DNA of 64,000 nucleotides from contig JARGNR010000009.1 of NCBI GenBank assembly GCA_029212405.1, forward strand, positions 42,269 to 106,268, given 5' to 3'. The notes beneath the pieces were generated by a model. The model saw only the letters and a list, made by a program, of their open reading frames with translations, had not been told where the DNA came from and did not search any database. This DNA comes from Saprospiraceae bacterium. GTDB taxonomy: Bacteria; Bacteroidota; Bacteroidia; Chitinophagales; Saprospiraceae. Both the position numbers and the translations under genes were made by a program. This document shows, one piece after another, positions 17,616-27,681 of the stretch (the first letter of the stretch is position 1; each line of letters begins with the position of its first letter).

Positions 17616-19091
17616 ATGAAAAAAATACTTGTCGCCAATAGAGGTGAAATTGCCCTTAGGATTATGAAATCTGCAAAAAAAATGGGCATTAAAACTGTGG
17701 CCGTTTACTCAGAAATTGATCGTCACACCCCTCATGTCCTATTTGCGGATGAGGCAATTGAAATCGGTCCAGCACCTTCTGCACAATCCTATTTAGTCAT
17801 TGACAAAATAATCGATGCGGCCAAAAAGACAGGGGCTGAAGGAATTCACCCAGGATATGGTTTTTTGAGCGAAAATTCTGAATTTGCCAAAGCTGTTACT
17901 GATGCGGGAATTATCTTCATTGGTCCCAATGTACATGCTATTGAAGTAATGGGCAGTAAACTAGCAGCCAAAGAAGCGGTAAAAGCATATGACATACCAA
18001 TGGTTCCAGGAATTGATGAAGCCATTGAAGATGTGGAAGAAGCAAAAAAAATTGCAATAGAAATAGGATTTCCTATTTTGATTAAAGCTTCTGCTGGAGG
18101 AGGTGGAAAAGGTATGCGTATCGTAGAACATATCGATGAATTATCTGAGCAAATGGAACGAGCCATTAGTGAAGCAGAATCTGCATTTGGCGACGGATCT
18201 GTTTTTATCGAAAAATACGTCACTTCACCTAGACATATTGAACTGCAGGTTTTAGCGGATGCTCATGGGAATGTTGTCCATCTTTTTGAAAGAGAATGCA
18301 GTATCCAAAGACGGCATCAGAAAGTAGTCGAAGAAGCACCATCCAGTGTATTGACTCCACAGCTGCGGGAGGAAATGGGAGCAGCCGCAGTAAGAGTTGC
18401 GCAAGCATGCAATTATGAAGGAGCAGGAACAGTAGAATTTCTATTAGACGATCAATTGAATTTTTACTTTTTAGAGATGAATACCCGTCTTCAAGTAGAA
18501 CATCCTGTTACAGAACTAATAAGTGGAGTAGATTTAGTCGAGCAACAGATTAGAATAGCCAGAGGAGAAAAATTGAGTTTCACACAATCTGATCTTAATA
18601 TAGAAGGCCATGCGATGGAATTGAGAGTCTATGCAGAAGATCCAATGAACAACTTTCTTCCAAGTATAGGAACATTACACACGTATCGTCGTCCTGAGGG
18701 AGATAATATAAGAGTAGATGATGGATATGAAGAAGGTATGACCATACCCATTTATTATGATCCCATGATTGCAAAATTAATCACCTATGGTTCCACAAGA
18801 GAAGAATCCATAGACATTATGAAACGAGCAATCGCAGAATATAAAATAGAAGGAATAGAAACAACACTTGATTTTGGGGCATTTGTTTTTCGCCATGAGG
18901 ACTTCATATCTGGAAAGTTTGATACTCACTTTGTGAAGAAAAACTTTTCTGCAGAATCCGTAGAAGAAAGTCAACACAGTCAGCGAAAGGTTGCTGCAAT
19001 TTTTGCCGTGAAGCAATACATAAAATCAAAAAGCAAATTAAAATCCATAGAACACAATTCTAGTATTTGGACCAAAAGTAGAAATCAATAA
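17616..19091 (+). CDS. accC: Biotin carboxylase subunit of acyl-CoA carboxylase
   Basis: This 491-residue ATP-grasp enzyme starts 'KKILVANRGEIALRIMKSAK'. The glycine-rich ATP loop 'KASAGGGGKGMRIV', the metal/catalytic block 'FLEMNTRLQVEHPVTE' and the C-terminal biotin carboxylase domain are all present. It uses ATP and bicarbonate to carboxylate biotin on the carrier. It is about 40 residues longer than E. coli AccC, with a polar tail after the biotin-carboxylase C domain. It is the middle gene of the operon: 36 bases after the carrier gene and 3 bases before the carboxyltransferase gene. Confidence 0.95.
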   Translation: MKKILVANRGEIALRIMKSAKKMGIKTVAVYSEIDRHTPHVLFADEAIEIGPAPSAQSYLVIDKIIDAAKKTGAEGIHPGYGFLSENSEFAKAVTDAGIIFIGPNVHAIEVMGSKLAAKEAVKAYDIPMVPGIDEAIEDVEEAKKIAIEIGFPILIKASAGGGGKGMRIVEHIDELSEQMERAISEAESAFGDGSVFIEKYVTSPRHIELQVLADAHGNVVHLFERECSIQRRHQKVVEEAPSSVLTPQLREEMGAAAVRVAQACNYEGAGTVEFLLDDQLNFYFLEMNTRLQVEHPVTELISGVDLVEQQIRIARGEKLSFTQSDLNIEGHAMELRVYAEDPMNNFLPSIGTLHTYRRPEGDNIRVDDGYEEGMTIPIYYDPMIAKLITYGSTREESIDIMKRAIAEYKIEGIETTLDFGAFVFRHEDFISGKFDTHFVKKNFSAESVEESQHSQRKVAAIFAVKQYIKSKSKLKSIEHNSSIWTKSRNQ

Positions 19092-19094
19092 TCC

Positions 19095-20636
19095 ATGAAA
19101 GAAAAGCAAGATATACTGAAGAAAAAGATTGAAGCGGCTTACTTAGGTGGTGGACAGACTCGAATCGATAAGCAGCACGAAAAAGGAAAGTTGACAGCCA
19201 GAGAACGAGTACAACTCTTAATGGATGAAGGCTCATTTGAAGAAATTGGCATATTGGTTACCCATAGAACCAAAGATTTTGGGATGGAAAATCAAATATT
19301 TAATGGAGATGGGGTCGTGACGGGTTATGGAACTGTCAATGGTCGATTGGTTTATGTTTTTGCTCAAGATTTCACCGTTTTTGGAGGATCATTATCTGAG
19401 ACCCACGCTGAAAAAATATGTAAAATCATGGATATGGCCATGAAAACGGGTGCACCGTTGATTGGACTCAACGATAGTGGAGGAGCCAGAATTCAAGAAG
19501 GAGTTAGATCATTGGGGGGCTATGCTGATATTTTCTATCGAAACGTAATGGCTTCTGGAGTGATTCCTCAAATTTCTGCAATTATGGGACCATGTGCTGG
19601 AGGTGCTGTTTATTCACCCGCCATTACCGATTTCACCATAATGGTCGAGAAGACAAGCTACATGTTTGTGACGGGGCCTAATGTTGTCAAAACGGTAACC
19701 AACGAAGAAGTTACTTCTGAAGAACTAGGTGGAGCAAGTACGCACTCCACTAAATCAGGTGTAACTCATCTCACTGCTGGGAACGACTTGGATTGCATAC
19801 GGAAAATAAAGCAACTGCTAAGTTATCTTCCTCAAAACTGTGAAGAAAAACCGATGAAGTATGAGGTGGAATTAGATACTGAATACAGAGAAGAGTTGGA
19901 GTCCATTGTTCCAGACAGTGCAAATAAGCCTTACGATATGCATGAGGTTATTCAAGGAATAATAGATAGAGATTCATTTTTTGAAATTCATAAAAATTAT
20001 GCGGATAATATCTTGGTTGGATTTGCAAGATTGGGAGGACGAAGTATTGGCATCGTAGCGAATCAACCGATGAGTCTTGCTGGATGTTTGGATGTCGACA
20101 GTTCAAAAAAAGCAGCAAGATTTACTCGATTCTGTGATTGTTTTAATATTCCACTGCTTGTTCTCGTAGATGTTCCTGGATTTTTGCCAGGTACTGATCA
20201 AGAATGGAATGCCATCATAACCAATGGAGCAAAGCTTTTATATGCCTTGAGTGAAGCCACGGTGCCTAGGATTTCATTGATCACCAGAAAAGCTTATGGA
20301 GGTGCCTATGATGTTATGAATAGCAAACATATCGGAGCTGATATGAATTATGCATGGCCTTCTGCTGAAATTGCAGTTATGGGAGCAAAAGGGGCGAGTG
20401 AAATTATTTTCAGAAAAGAAATTAAGTCTTCAGACGATCCTCAGGCTACTTTGAAGGAGAAAGAGCAAGAGTATGCGAATTTATTTGCCAACCCCTACTC
20501 TGCTGCGCAAAGAGGCTTTATTGATGAAGTAATTCTTCCAAAAAATACAAGACGAAAATTAATTAAGGCATTTTCCATGTTGGAAAATAAAGCGGTCAAA
20601 ATTCCTAAAAAGAAACATGGGAATATCCCACTCTAG
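19095..20636 (+). CDS. Acyl-CoA carboxylase beta subunit (PccB-like carboxyltransferase)
   Basis: This 513-residue carboxyltransferase has the two crotonase-like halves of the PccB/MmdA family. Landmarks are '[20 protein letters not shown]', the oxyanion-forming '[12 protein letters not shown]' and '[17 protein letters not shown]', then '[14 protein letters not shown]' and '[12 protein letters not shown]' in the second half. It transfers carboxyl from biotin to an acyl-CoA, most likely propionyl-CoA (giving methylmalonyl-CoA). Being clustered with its own carrier and biotin carboxylase argues for a carboxylase rather than a sodium-pump decarboxylase; no membrane beta subunit is present. Confidence 0.93.
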   Translation: MKEKQDILKKKIEAAYLGGGQTRIDKQHEKGKLTARERVQLLMDEGSFEEIGILVTHRTKDFGMENQIFNGDGVVTGYGTVNGRLVYVFAQDFTVFGGSLSETHAEKICKIMDMAMKTGAPLIGLNDSGGARIQEGVRSLGGYADIFYRNVMASGVIPQISAIMGPCAGGAVYSPAITDFTIMVEKTSYMFVTGPNVVKTVTNEEVTSEELGGASTHSTKSGVTHLTAGNDLDCIRKIKQLLSYLPQNCEEKPMKYEVELDTEYREELESIVPDSANKPYDMHEVIQGIIDRDSFFEIHKNYADNILVGFARLGGRSIGIVANQPMSLAGCLDVDSSKKAARFTRFCDCFNIPLLVLVDVPGFLPGTDQEWNAIITNGAKLLYALSEATVPRISLITRKAYGGAYDVMNSKHIGADMNYAWPSAEIAVMGAKGASEIIFRKEIKSSDDPQATLKEKEQEYANLFANPYSAAQRGFIDEVILPKNTRRKLIKAFSMLENKAVKIPKKKHGNIPL

Positions 20637-20691
20637 ATCAAGTAAGAACTGGGTATCTATTTAAGACTAGCGTTCTTTAATCTAAGTAAAA

Positions 20692-20728
20692 TAAAAAACA
20701 GGTATTTCCGACTTTTGGAAATACCTGT
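20692..20728 (-). terminator. Terminator of the Crp-type regulator gene
   Basis: A perfect 12-bp stem (20698-20709 with 20717-20728) has a 7-base loop. On the leftward strand it is followed by six Ts, so it serves the Crp gene, although it also lies about 60 bases after the carboxylase operon. Confidence 0.85.
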
Positions 20729-20795
20729 CTATAGCTAGGATTTCAGGTAAATGTCTATGAGAAAACTTTTAACTCTGAAAGTTCATTTTAAATTC

Positions 20796-21500
20796 TTATG
20801 CTAAAGATTTCAAATCTCTAATAAGAATACTTTTTCTTTTAAAATAGATCTGATTTGAATTTCGTAGATCATTTAATACAGAAGTTACTGTCTGTCTAGA
20901 AGTTCCTGTAAAATTTGCAATATCCTGTTGAGTTAAGCTATGTTTTAACAACATCTCATACCCTACTTTTCTACCAAAATTGTTTGCATTTTCTTTAATA
21001 AACTCCACAATTCTCGTTCTGGCATCATTAAATACTAGTGACTCTAGTCTACTTTCTATTTTATGAATTTTCTTCCCAAGGTTTTCTACAACTTTGAGGT
21101 TAAAATCAAAATTACTTTTCATTAATTCCTTAAAACCATCAACATGAATCTGCATCAATCTCACATCAGAGTCAATTGCTTTTGCAAATGATTTTCTTTC
21201 TTTTAAAGACCCTAATCCAGATTCTCCAAATAGTGCTGTTGGGTGAAGGATAGTTTTTATGACTTCTTTACCATCATTTGATGTATTTCCAATTTTGATT
21301 GTTCCATTAATCAAAACATATAGATATTCACTTTCATCTCCACTTCTGTAAATATACCTGTGTTTTCCAACAGCTTTAATACTAGTAGATCTTGCCAAAT
21401 CTTGTAATTCTTCTTCTGTAAGGTCAGTGAAGAGGTTGAATTGTCTAAGCATTGAAACTTTGTCAATTATCTCGAAGAAAGCATTCGGTGTATTAGTCAT
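20796..21500 (-). CDS. Crp/Fnr-family transcription regulator
   Basis: The ATG at 21500 (MTNTPNAFFE) gives 234 residues; longer starts at 21524 and 21545 are possible but add a Lys-rich stretch unlike the family. A cyclic-nucleotide-binding jelly roll (about 15-135: 'DESEYLYVLINGTIKIG', 'ILHPTALFGESGLGS') is followed by a dimer helix and a Crp-type winged helix with recognition segment 'TQQDIANFTGTSRQTVTSVL'. The Fnr cysteine set is absent, so it is not an oxygen-sensing Fnr. The leader carries two perfect 8-bp direct repeats (21537-21554), which may be an autoregulatory site. Its targets are unknown. Confidence 0.9.
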   Translation of the reverse strand: MTNTPNAFFEIIDKVSMLRQFNLFTDLTEEELQDLARSTSIKAVGKHRYIYRSGDESEYLYVLINGTIKIGNTSNDGKEVIKTILHPTALFGESGLGSLKERKSFAKAIDSDVRLMQIHVDGFKELMKSNFDFNLKVVENLGKKIHKIESRLESLVFNDARTRIVEFIKENANNFGRKVGYEMLLKHSLTQQDIANFTGTSRQTVTSVLNDLRNSNQIYFKRKSILIRDLKSLA

Positions 21501-21885
21501 TTTTTTTACTTTTTTTATTCTCATTACATAAACAAGACACGACAATACACGACATCCCCCTATTCAAAACATAAAATATTTTACATTTTTTTAAGTCAAT
21601 TTGCTATATTCCAGCAATTTAGCACGCAATAAATATGATTATGTGCTATTTACATATTGATTTTTTGCTATTTGTTAACAAAAAAAAATATCAAATTTTA
21701 ATCTTTTTCTATTAAATACTTTTTTGGATTGATATACTGAATAGAAAATCCTGTATGAATGTAATTGGAAACAGTTATTATATATAGCTATTTATAGGTA
21801 ATGGAAGTGTATGGACGACAGTAAGACGATGTACTACTAAAACACAGGTACTGTTAAAAGACAGTGGAAAGGATAAAAAAGAAAA
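21501..21885. other. Gene-free AT-rich interval upstream of the Crp gene
   Basis: No plausible gene is seen on either strand. The left part holds the Crp leader with direct repeats; the rest is very AT-rich, with runs of A and T, and is the likely promoter region. The right end is downstream of the DUF4249 gene. Confidence 0.6.
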
Positions 21886-22842
21886 CTATTTTCTTAATTC
21901 TAATATCGTTGTTGATCTTGAGCAAGAAGAAAATAATCCTAGTCCGTCTTTGATATTGGAACGAAACAATGCCTTCTCTCCAAAGATATCGTTTTGACTG
22001 CTCTTAATATTATGATATGCGATATGGTAGTCATAATGCTCAGCACTAACCGATATCATTTCTGTATGTATGTGATCTGTTACTTGGTTGGGTTGAGTAA
22101 TTGGAAAAGGTGATCTAAGTGTAATCTCAAGGTAATCATTGTTCAAATCACCTAAATTAATAAATAATCCATCTCTATGAATAATATCTGTGATAGCAGT
22201 TTGGCCTTGTACAACTTCGATTAATTCAAAAGGTCTAGATTCAGTTCCAAAAACAATAATTTCTTCTCCCATTAGAGAAATCTCCTTTGTTGATAAAAAA
22301 CCATAAAGAACGAGATGTCCATATCCAGACTTGTTTGCATCCATCAATGAAATACCAATGGTTCCCTGCCAAACGTCATTCCCATCTATATCTTGTACAA
22401 TTTCTTCACTCAACAGTTCAAAGTCATCAATTGTAATGGAATTGGGTACTTTAGTTTCTGCAGTGATTTTCTTATAGGTAGAATTGTCTATTTGAGCTTC
22501 CAAGAAATAAGTGAATCCTGTTTTTAGAAAACCATCCGTATCCTCTGTCTGATATTTCCCAATCACTTCATCATATTCAAGAGTTCTTTCAACAGCAACA
22601 TCTGATCCTCCAATGTTTTCCTCTTTAATAACGATTATAGCATCACTTGGATTTTGAATTGGAAACGTCCCATTTAGGTTATTGGTCGTGTTAAGGTCAG
22701 CGACAATCTTGGTATCTCCAGCTAGCATTTCAAGGCTAATAAAGAGCTTCGACTCTTCATTTTCGGGTATGTCTATTCTGCTAACGCAACTTGCCATACC
22801 AACAACCACTAGTAATAAAATGTAGGAGAAATATTTTTTCAA
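21886..22842 (-). CDS. DUF4249 lipoprotein, TonB-receptor partner
   Basis: This 318-residue protein has the lipoprotein signal MKKYFSYILLLVVVGMASC (Cys19). The body matches DUF4249, a Bacteroidota family of beta-rich outer-membrane-associated lipoproteins usually found next to STN-domain TonB receptors, as here (receptor stop 252 bases upstream). No ATG is available: the frame is bounded by a stop, and the only start giving the signal peptide is TTG at 22842. It is thought to help capture a substrate at the surface, by analogy with SusD-type partners, but the ligand is unknown. Confidence 0.82.
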   Translation of the reverse strand: MKKYFSYILLLVVVGMASCVSRIDIPENEESKLFISLEMLAGDTKIVADLNTTNNLNGTFPIQNPSDAIIVIKEENIGGSDVAVERTLEYDEVIGKYQTEDTDGFLKTGFTYFLEAQIDNSTYKKITAETKVPNSITIDDFELLSEEIVQDIDGNDVWQGTIGISLMDANKSGYGHLVLYGFLSTKEISLMGEEIIVFGTESRPFELIEVVQGQTAITDIIHRDGLFINLGDLNNDYLEITLRSPFPITQPNQVTDHIHTEMISVSAEHYDYHIAYHNIKSSQNDIFGEKALFRSNIKDGLGLFSSCSRSTTILELRK

Positions 22843-23094
22843 CTCTTGAATGATCTGTTTATGGTTTCAAAAATAGTACTATTTTTCAATTTTTTGTCAC
22901 CTACTTAGCAAAAAAACATGGACTAACATGCTATATACTCATTATAATATAACATTAAGACCTATTTGTAATCAAAAGTCACTCAATACTCAGATTTTAA
23001 CTTAATTTGTTTAAAGTAAACATATGGTATGAAAAAGTGCCAGAATTTGACAATCCAATGTAATAACTATATAAATATTGGAAAGGAGTAAAAA

Positions 23095-25746
23095 CTAAAA
23101 TGAAACAGAGAAGGCAACACTAGGAACGATAGGTAGGATAGAAAATTGAACAATATTATAACTATTTGAATTATCAAATTTTTGCTCAATATCTGTATAA
23201 AATGGATTCTGTCTATTGAATGCATTATAGAGCCCTAAGGTTAACTTGGTTCTACCCCATTTATATTTGCTATAAAAATTAAAACTAAGGTCTACTCTAT
23301 GATACGTAGGAAGCAATCCTCCATTTTTGTCCAAATACACAATTGTTATTTCTCCATTGGTACTAACAACTTCTCCAGAGGGCTCTGTTATGGGGTTTCC
23401 GCTGGATAAATTCCAATTCAAGGTAAACTCTGTATTATCTGTAATTTTATGTAAAAGTCCCAACTTGATATTATGTCGTCGATTGTATCTAAATGGAAAA
23501 GGGTTTCCTCCTCTATTCAAATCTTCAAATTCTCGATCAGAAAAAGAAAGTGTATAATTAGAATTCCAAGTAGTTCTACCTATTATCTTATCAAAATAAA
23601 ATTCAACTCCATAGGCTTTCCCTTGCCCTATAGGTAATATTTCTTCCCAATCTCTGTCTGCACTAATTTTTGGTATGCCTCCCTCATTGAATGTGGTCAA
23701 ATCATCAAAAATCTTATAGTAACCTTCTACTCCCATTCGTAATCCTGATGATGTGAATAGACCAAGTCCCACAACACCAATCCAAGATTTTTCAGGTCCT
23801 AATCTATCTGTAGATGGAAGCCACACATCGGTAGGCAATCCTAACCCATTACTTGACAATAAATGCAGGTATTGATTCATTCTAGTGAGCCCAACTTTAA
23901 AAAAAGCATTATCCCACTTGGATAAGAGTGAAAGTCTGGGCTGAATATTTAAAAAACTGTTCGTTCCTGTTTTAGTAAAGTTAACATGTGCACCAAAATT
24001 TATTGTGGTCCCATAACCTAGCGTAATTTCATCTTCGATATAGCCAAAAAATTCATCCCCTTTCAATTGTGTATCTTCAATTTCTGACTCCACGAGTGTC
24101 GGAGTAATCTCCTCTCCAAGAGCGACCAACTGATCTGAAGAATTCAAAGACACGAGTCCAGGACTGAAATCATGTCGGATTGCACCAAGCCCCATTCGTA
24201 TGAGGTGGGTTGTATTGGGTAGATAATCAAAATCATATTTAATACCTATATCACGGATACCAGATTTAAAAAAACCTGTTTTGTAAACACGTCTAGTTTC
24301 TATTGTATCCGTAGTAACAAAATCATCCAACTCAAAAGAATCAAACTCAAACCCCGTATAATAGGCTGTCAATCGTCCAAATGATTTTTTTGAATATTGT
24401 GACACCAATTTTGCTGAATAAACTCGATTCCCCCAATCCCACTTCAATTGTGTGTCTTTGCTAAATGTAGTAGATGTAGAAGATACAAAATCAACATCTA
24501 ATTTTTCATTTTCAAATACATCTTGTCCATAAAAGCTACTGAGGTAAAGTGTATGTTTTTTTCCCAACTTCAAATTGATTTTTCCATTTAAATCCATAAA
24601 ATTATAGACAGAAAATCCAATATCTCCATTCAATTCATTTTGAGACTCTGTGAATCTTTTAATATAAAAGTCCAACACTGTTCGGCGTGCAGAAAAGATA
24701 TAACTGCTTCCATTTGATCCGATCGGTCCTTCAATTGCCCCCTTTATAGCAAGAGCAGAAATAGTAATATCTCCAGAAACTTTCTTGTTGTTTCCTTCTC
24801 TTGTTCTCACATCTAACACCGAGGATAAACGTCCGCCATATCGAGCAGGTATATTCCCCTTGATCAAGGTAGCATTCTTTATTATATTTGAATTAAACAC
24901 AGAAAACAAACCTAATGCATGGCCAGGACTATAGATGGGAACTCCATCCAGCAGCACCAAGTTTTGATCCGCAGAACCGCCTCGCACATTCATTCCTCCT
25001 AACCCATCTGCTCCACCATCCACCCCCGGCATCATTCCTACTAATCGAATAACATCGGACTCCCCCATCAATGATGAAGCTGTTCTGATTCGATCTAGAT
25101 TTAATTTGCTTTGTGAGACAGTTTGAGGTTCTTCTTGATTTTCAACATCGTCTAAAATAATGATTTGATTTAATTCGACATCTGCTATTAATTCCTTGTT
25201 AAGAATGGTATCCCCATTTAATTTAAATTCTTCAACTTCTTGTTTATAGCCTAAATAGGAATAATACATTCGTTTGATTCCTTTAGGCAAAGACAAACTA
25301 TAGAATCCATATTCATTGGTTTGGGTCCCTTTAGATTTATCAAATAAATACACGTTTGCTCCAACCAAGAGTTCTCCAGTGTTTTTGTCGGATAAATATC
25401 CACTTATGGTGAAGGTTCTATTTAAATCTCTGGATGAGATTCTAGATACGACTATTTCATCGCCTACCAAGTCATATCTACATTTTCTCTTTTTGAGAAT
25501 AGCGATTAGGATGTTACCTAATGGTTGATTTATGGCAGAGATGGTAACTTTACTATTGCTGGGAATTCTACGTTCTGAGAAAACTATATTTATCCCGGAT
25601 TTATCACTCAATTCATTCAATACTACACTGAGAGGTTTATTCTTTGAGGCATAACTTATTACTACCTCATCAGACAAAATGGACTGACCCATTGCCATAT
25701 CAGAACAAAAAATTAGTATTAAAAAGAATAGTATTCGTTTTAACAT
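23095..25746 (-). CDS. TonB-dependent outer-membrane receptor with STN and CarboxypepD-reg domains
   Basis: The ATG at 25746 (MLKRILFFLILIFCSDMAMGQ, a signal peptide) is preferred over the TTG at 25752. Domains in order: a secretin/TonB short N-terminal (STN) domain (about 30-95) that signals to FecR; a carboxypeptidase-regulatory-like domain (about 110-185, 'FTISGYLSDKNTGELLVGAN'); a plug (about 205-320, 'LLDGVPIYSPGHALGLFSVF'); and a 22-strand barrel ending in Phe. It imports an unidentified large or scarce ligand. The STN domain plus neighbouring FecR and ECF sigma genes point to transenvelope signalling of the FecA type. Confidence 0.92.
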   Translation of the reverse strand: MLKRILFFLILIFCSDMAMGQSILSDEVVISYASKNKPLSVVLNELSDKSGINIVFSERRIPSNSKVTISAINQPLGNILIAILKKRKCRYDLVGDEIVVSRISSRDLNRTFTISGYLSDKNTGELLVGANVYLFDKSKGTQTNEYGFYSLSLPKGIKRMYYSYLGYKQEVEEFKLNGDTILNKELIADVELNQIIILDDVENQEEPQTVSQSKLNLDRIRTASSLMGESDVIRLVGMMPGVDGGADGLGGMNVRGGSADQNLVLLDGVPIYSPGHALGLFSVFNSNIIKNATLIKGNIPARYGGRLSSVLDVRTREGNNKKVSGDITISALAIKGAIEGPIGSNGSSYIFSARRTVLDFYIKRFTESQNELNGDIGFSVYNFMDLNGKINLKLGKKHTLYLSSFYGQDVFENEKLDVDFVSSTSTTFSKDTQLKWDWGNRVYSAKLVSQYSKKSFGRLTAYYTGFEFDSFELDDFVTTDTIETRRVYKTGFFKSGIRDIGIKYDFDYLPNTTHLIRMGLGAIRHDFSPGLVSLNSSDQLVALGEEITPTLVESEIEDTQLKGDEFFGYIEDEITLGYGTTINFGAHVNFTKTGTNSFLNIQPRLSLLSKWDNAFFKVGLTRMNQYLHLLSSNGLGLPTDVWLPSTDRLGPEKSWIGVVGLGLFTSSGLRMGVEGYYKIFDDLTTFNEGGIPKISADRDWEEILPIGQGKAYGVEFYFDKIIGRTTWNSNYTLSFSDREFEDLNRGGNPFPFRYNRRHNIKLGLLHKITDNTEFTLNWNLSSGNPITEPSGEVVSTNGEITIVYLDKNGGLLPTYHRVDLSFNFYSKYKWGRTKLTLGLYNAFNRQNPFYTDIEQKFDNSNSYNIVQFSILPIVPSVAFSVSF

Positions 25747-25893
25747 ACACAAACCCTCAGGTGGAATAAGTAAAAAATCCTAGTTTGATGAAATTTATTC
25801 AAAAATCATACCCAAAGATATACTTATATCAATAAGTGTAAATGCTAAATGGAAAGTTTTCTAAAACTTGGTTAAAAATTCTTTATACAAATT

Positions 25894-26919
25894 TTACTTA
25901 CATTCATCAATCGTAAGAGTCACAGTGCCATCAATTGGGCTTTCTGCTTTCTCAAGATCATATGTAATCTTCAAAATTTCAATGATGTTATTGAATGAAG
26001 TGCTGGCTAAACTTTTTGATGTAAATGGACAATCTACTTGATCCAAGTTACTTTTTAATATTATTTTGTTGTTATGGTACAAGTTAATATCAGCAATAAC
26101 TTGATCTAATCGTGCATTATCGAAAGATAAATCTGAATTTCTCCAAAGAACATCATTTTTTGACAATTTGCTTGAAATAAATTCATTATTCTCAAAGGAT
26201 ACTTTATCATCCTCTTGTAATGTTATTTTTTTATTGTTAACTGTCACTTCAACTTTACCCGATTTGACAGCTACAGAATTATTTCCCGATTTAGTATCAA
26301 CTGTGAAGCTGGTACCTAATACAGAAACATTGAGCTGATCAGATGTTATATTGAATGCTACATTTTCATTTCTCTCAACATCAAAAAATGCTTTGCCTTC
26401 CAAATCAATATTTCTATGTGTAGTTCCAAACCCAGATGTATACGAAATCGTTGAACCATCATCCAACCATATAGAACTGCCATCTTCAAGGGATACAAAT
26501 GTAACTCCAGATGTCCCAGAAATAGTGGTAGTGTTCATGACATTAAAAACAAAATATGCTCCAAAAACTAGTACAAAAAGAGCAGCGATACTCGAAAGTC
26601 TTCTAAGTGTTAAAATCTTGGCCTTGTGTACTTTGGGTCTAATCTCAGCAGTATTTTCCACAGATAAGGAACGTACTTGTTCGTTATTGTTTTCTGATGC
26701 TAATAAATCTAAATGCTTTTGATATGCTGATTGAGCATTGGGTTTAAAGTCTTGGGAAGTATAATTCTCCGAAGCATTCCATATTGAGGAATACTCTTGA
26801 TAAAGGTCTTCATTCTGTGGAGATTCTTTTCTCCATTGGTCCAATAATATCACTTCTTCAGGAGATGCTTCTCCTAAAATACAATTAGTGATAATACTAT
26901 GTATTTTACTTTTTTCCAT
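25894..26919 (-). CDS. FecR-family anti-sigma factor
   Basis: In this 341-residue protein the cytoplasmic N-terminal part (about 1-95, 'ILGEASPEEVILLDQWRKES') binds sigma. One membrane segment (about 107-127, 'LSSIAALFVLVFGAYFVFNV') is followed by a periplasmic FecR domain (about 130-235, 'SVLGTSFTVDTKSG') and a C-terminal DUF4974 domain. The protein would relay the state of the TonB receptor to the sigma factor encoded 72 bases upstream. Its order, sigma then FecR then receptor, is the usual Bacteroidota arrangement. Confidence 0.93.
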   Translation of the reverse strand: MEKSKIHSIITNCILGEASPEEVILLDQWRKESPQNEDLYQEYSSIWNASENYTSQDFKPNAQSAYQKHLDLLASENNNEQVRSLSVENTAEIRPKVHKAKILTLRRLSSIAALFVLVFGAYFVFNVMNTTTISGTSGVTFVSLEDGSSIWLDDGSTISYTSGFGTTHRNIDLEGKAFFDVERNENVAFNITSDQLNVSVLGTSFTVDTKSGNNSVAVKSGKVEVTVNNKKITLQEDDKVSFENNEFISSKLSKNDVLWRNSDLSFDNARLDQVIADINLYHNNKIILKSNLDQVDCPFTSKSLASTSFNNIIEILKITYDLEKAESPIDGTVTLTIDECK

Positions 26920-26991
26920 GTGGTAATTCTAGGTGTTAAATTGTTTCCTACTGGGAGGACACATAAATGAAACTTCAACCCCTATGTCATA

Positions 26992-27555
26992 TTAATATTT
27001 ATTATATTTTTTTTCTTCTTCATACTCCAGTACTGCTTTCCTGACTATTTTTAATGCTTTAGAAATTTGATTTTCAACCGTTTTGATTGAAATGCCCAAC
27101 TCAGTGGCAATTTCTTTATAAGACAATTCTTCAAATCTACTCAGCCCAAATACCACTCTGCACTTATCTGGAAGGCTGTCTATAGAATCATTGATAATTT
27201 TTTGCAGGTCTTCGGCTTCTAATACTTTTTGAGTTGAATTTTCATTAGATGGCACATTCAACACTGCGTCTTCTTCTTCGAAACTCATCTTTTGAGCTCG
27301 TATATGATTTAATGTCTTATTTACAGCAACTCTTCTTAAATACCCTCTTAATGAAACATTTACATCCAGTGATTCTTTTCTTTTCCAGACTTCTACAAAA
27401 ACTTCTTGAGCAATATCTTCTGCTAGTGTGCTATCTCCCACCATTTTATAAACAACACTACATATATAATTGTAGTAATTGTCGTACAAAACTTTAAGAG
27501 CAATTTCGGGTTGTTCTTTTAGTTTGCTTAATATATCTATATCTGGGTTTGACAT
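26992..27555 (-). CDS. ECF sigma factor, FecI/Bacteroidota type
   Basis: The ATG at 27555 (MSNPDIDILSKL) gives 187 residues; a TTG at 27564 is less likely. Region 2 (about 25-90, 'YICSVVYKMVGDSTLAEDIA' with 'VFVEVWKRKESL') and region 4 (about 125-180, 'LPDKCRVVFGLSRFEELSYK', 'SIKTVENQISKALK') are both complete. It heads the FecR / TonB receptor / DUF4249 block. A close match to the Bacteroidota housekeeping promoter lies immediately upstream (27572-27604), so the operon has a basal promoter. Confidence 0.94.
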   Translation of the reverse strand: MSNPDIDILSKLKEQPEIALKVLYDNYYNYICSVVYKMVGDSTLAEDIAQEVFVEVWKRKESLDVNVSLRGYLRRVAVNKTLNHIRAQKMSFEEEDAVLNVPSNENSTQKVLEAEDLQKIINDSIDSLPDKCRVVFGLSRFEELSYKEIATELGISIKTVENQISKALKIVRKAVLEYEEEKKYNKY

Positions 27556-27571
27556 TATCTTCAAAACGGAT

Positions 27572-27604
27572 CAAAAGTAATCAGAAATAGCGTATTTTTG
27601 CAAA
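27572..27604 (-). promoter_or_regulatory. Promoter of the ECF sigma operon
   Basis: Reading leftward: TTTG (27604-27601), 21 bases, TACTTTTG (27579-27572). Both match the Bacteroidota TTTG / TAnnTTTG consensus. The start codon is 17 bases further on. Confidence 0.7.
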
Positions 27605-27681
27605 AAATTTTAATTTCGAACATTAGACAAACGCACAACAAACAATTTCTAACATATTAAGAATAAATATAATATATAAAA

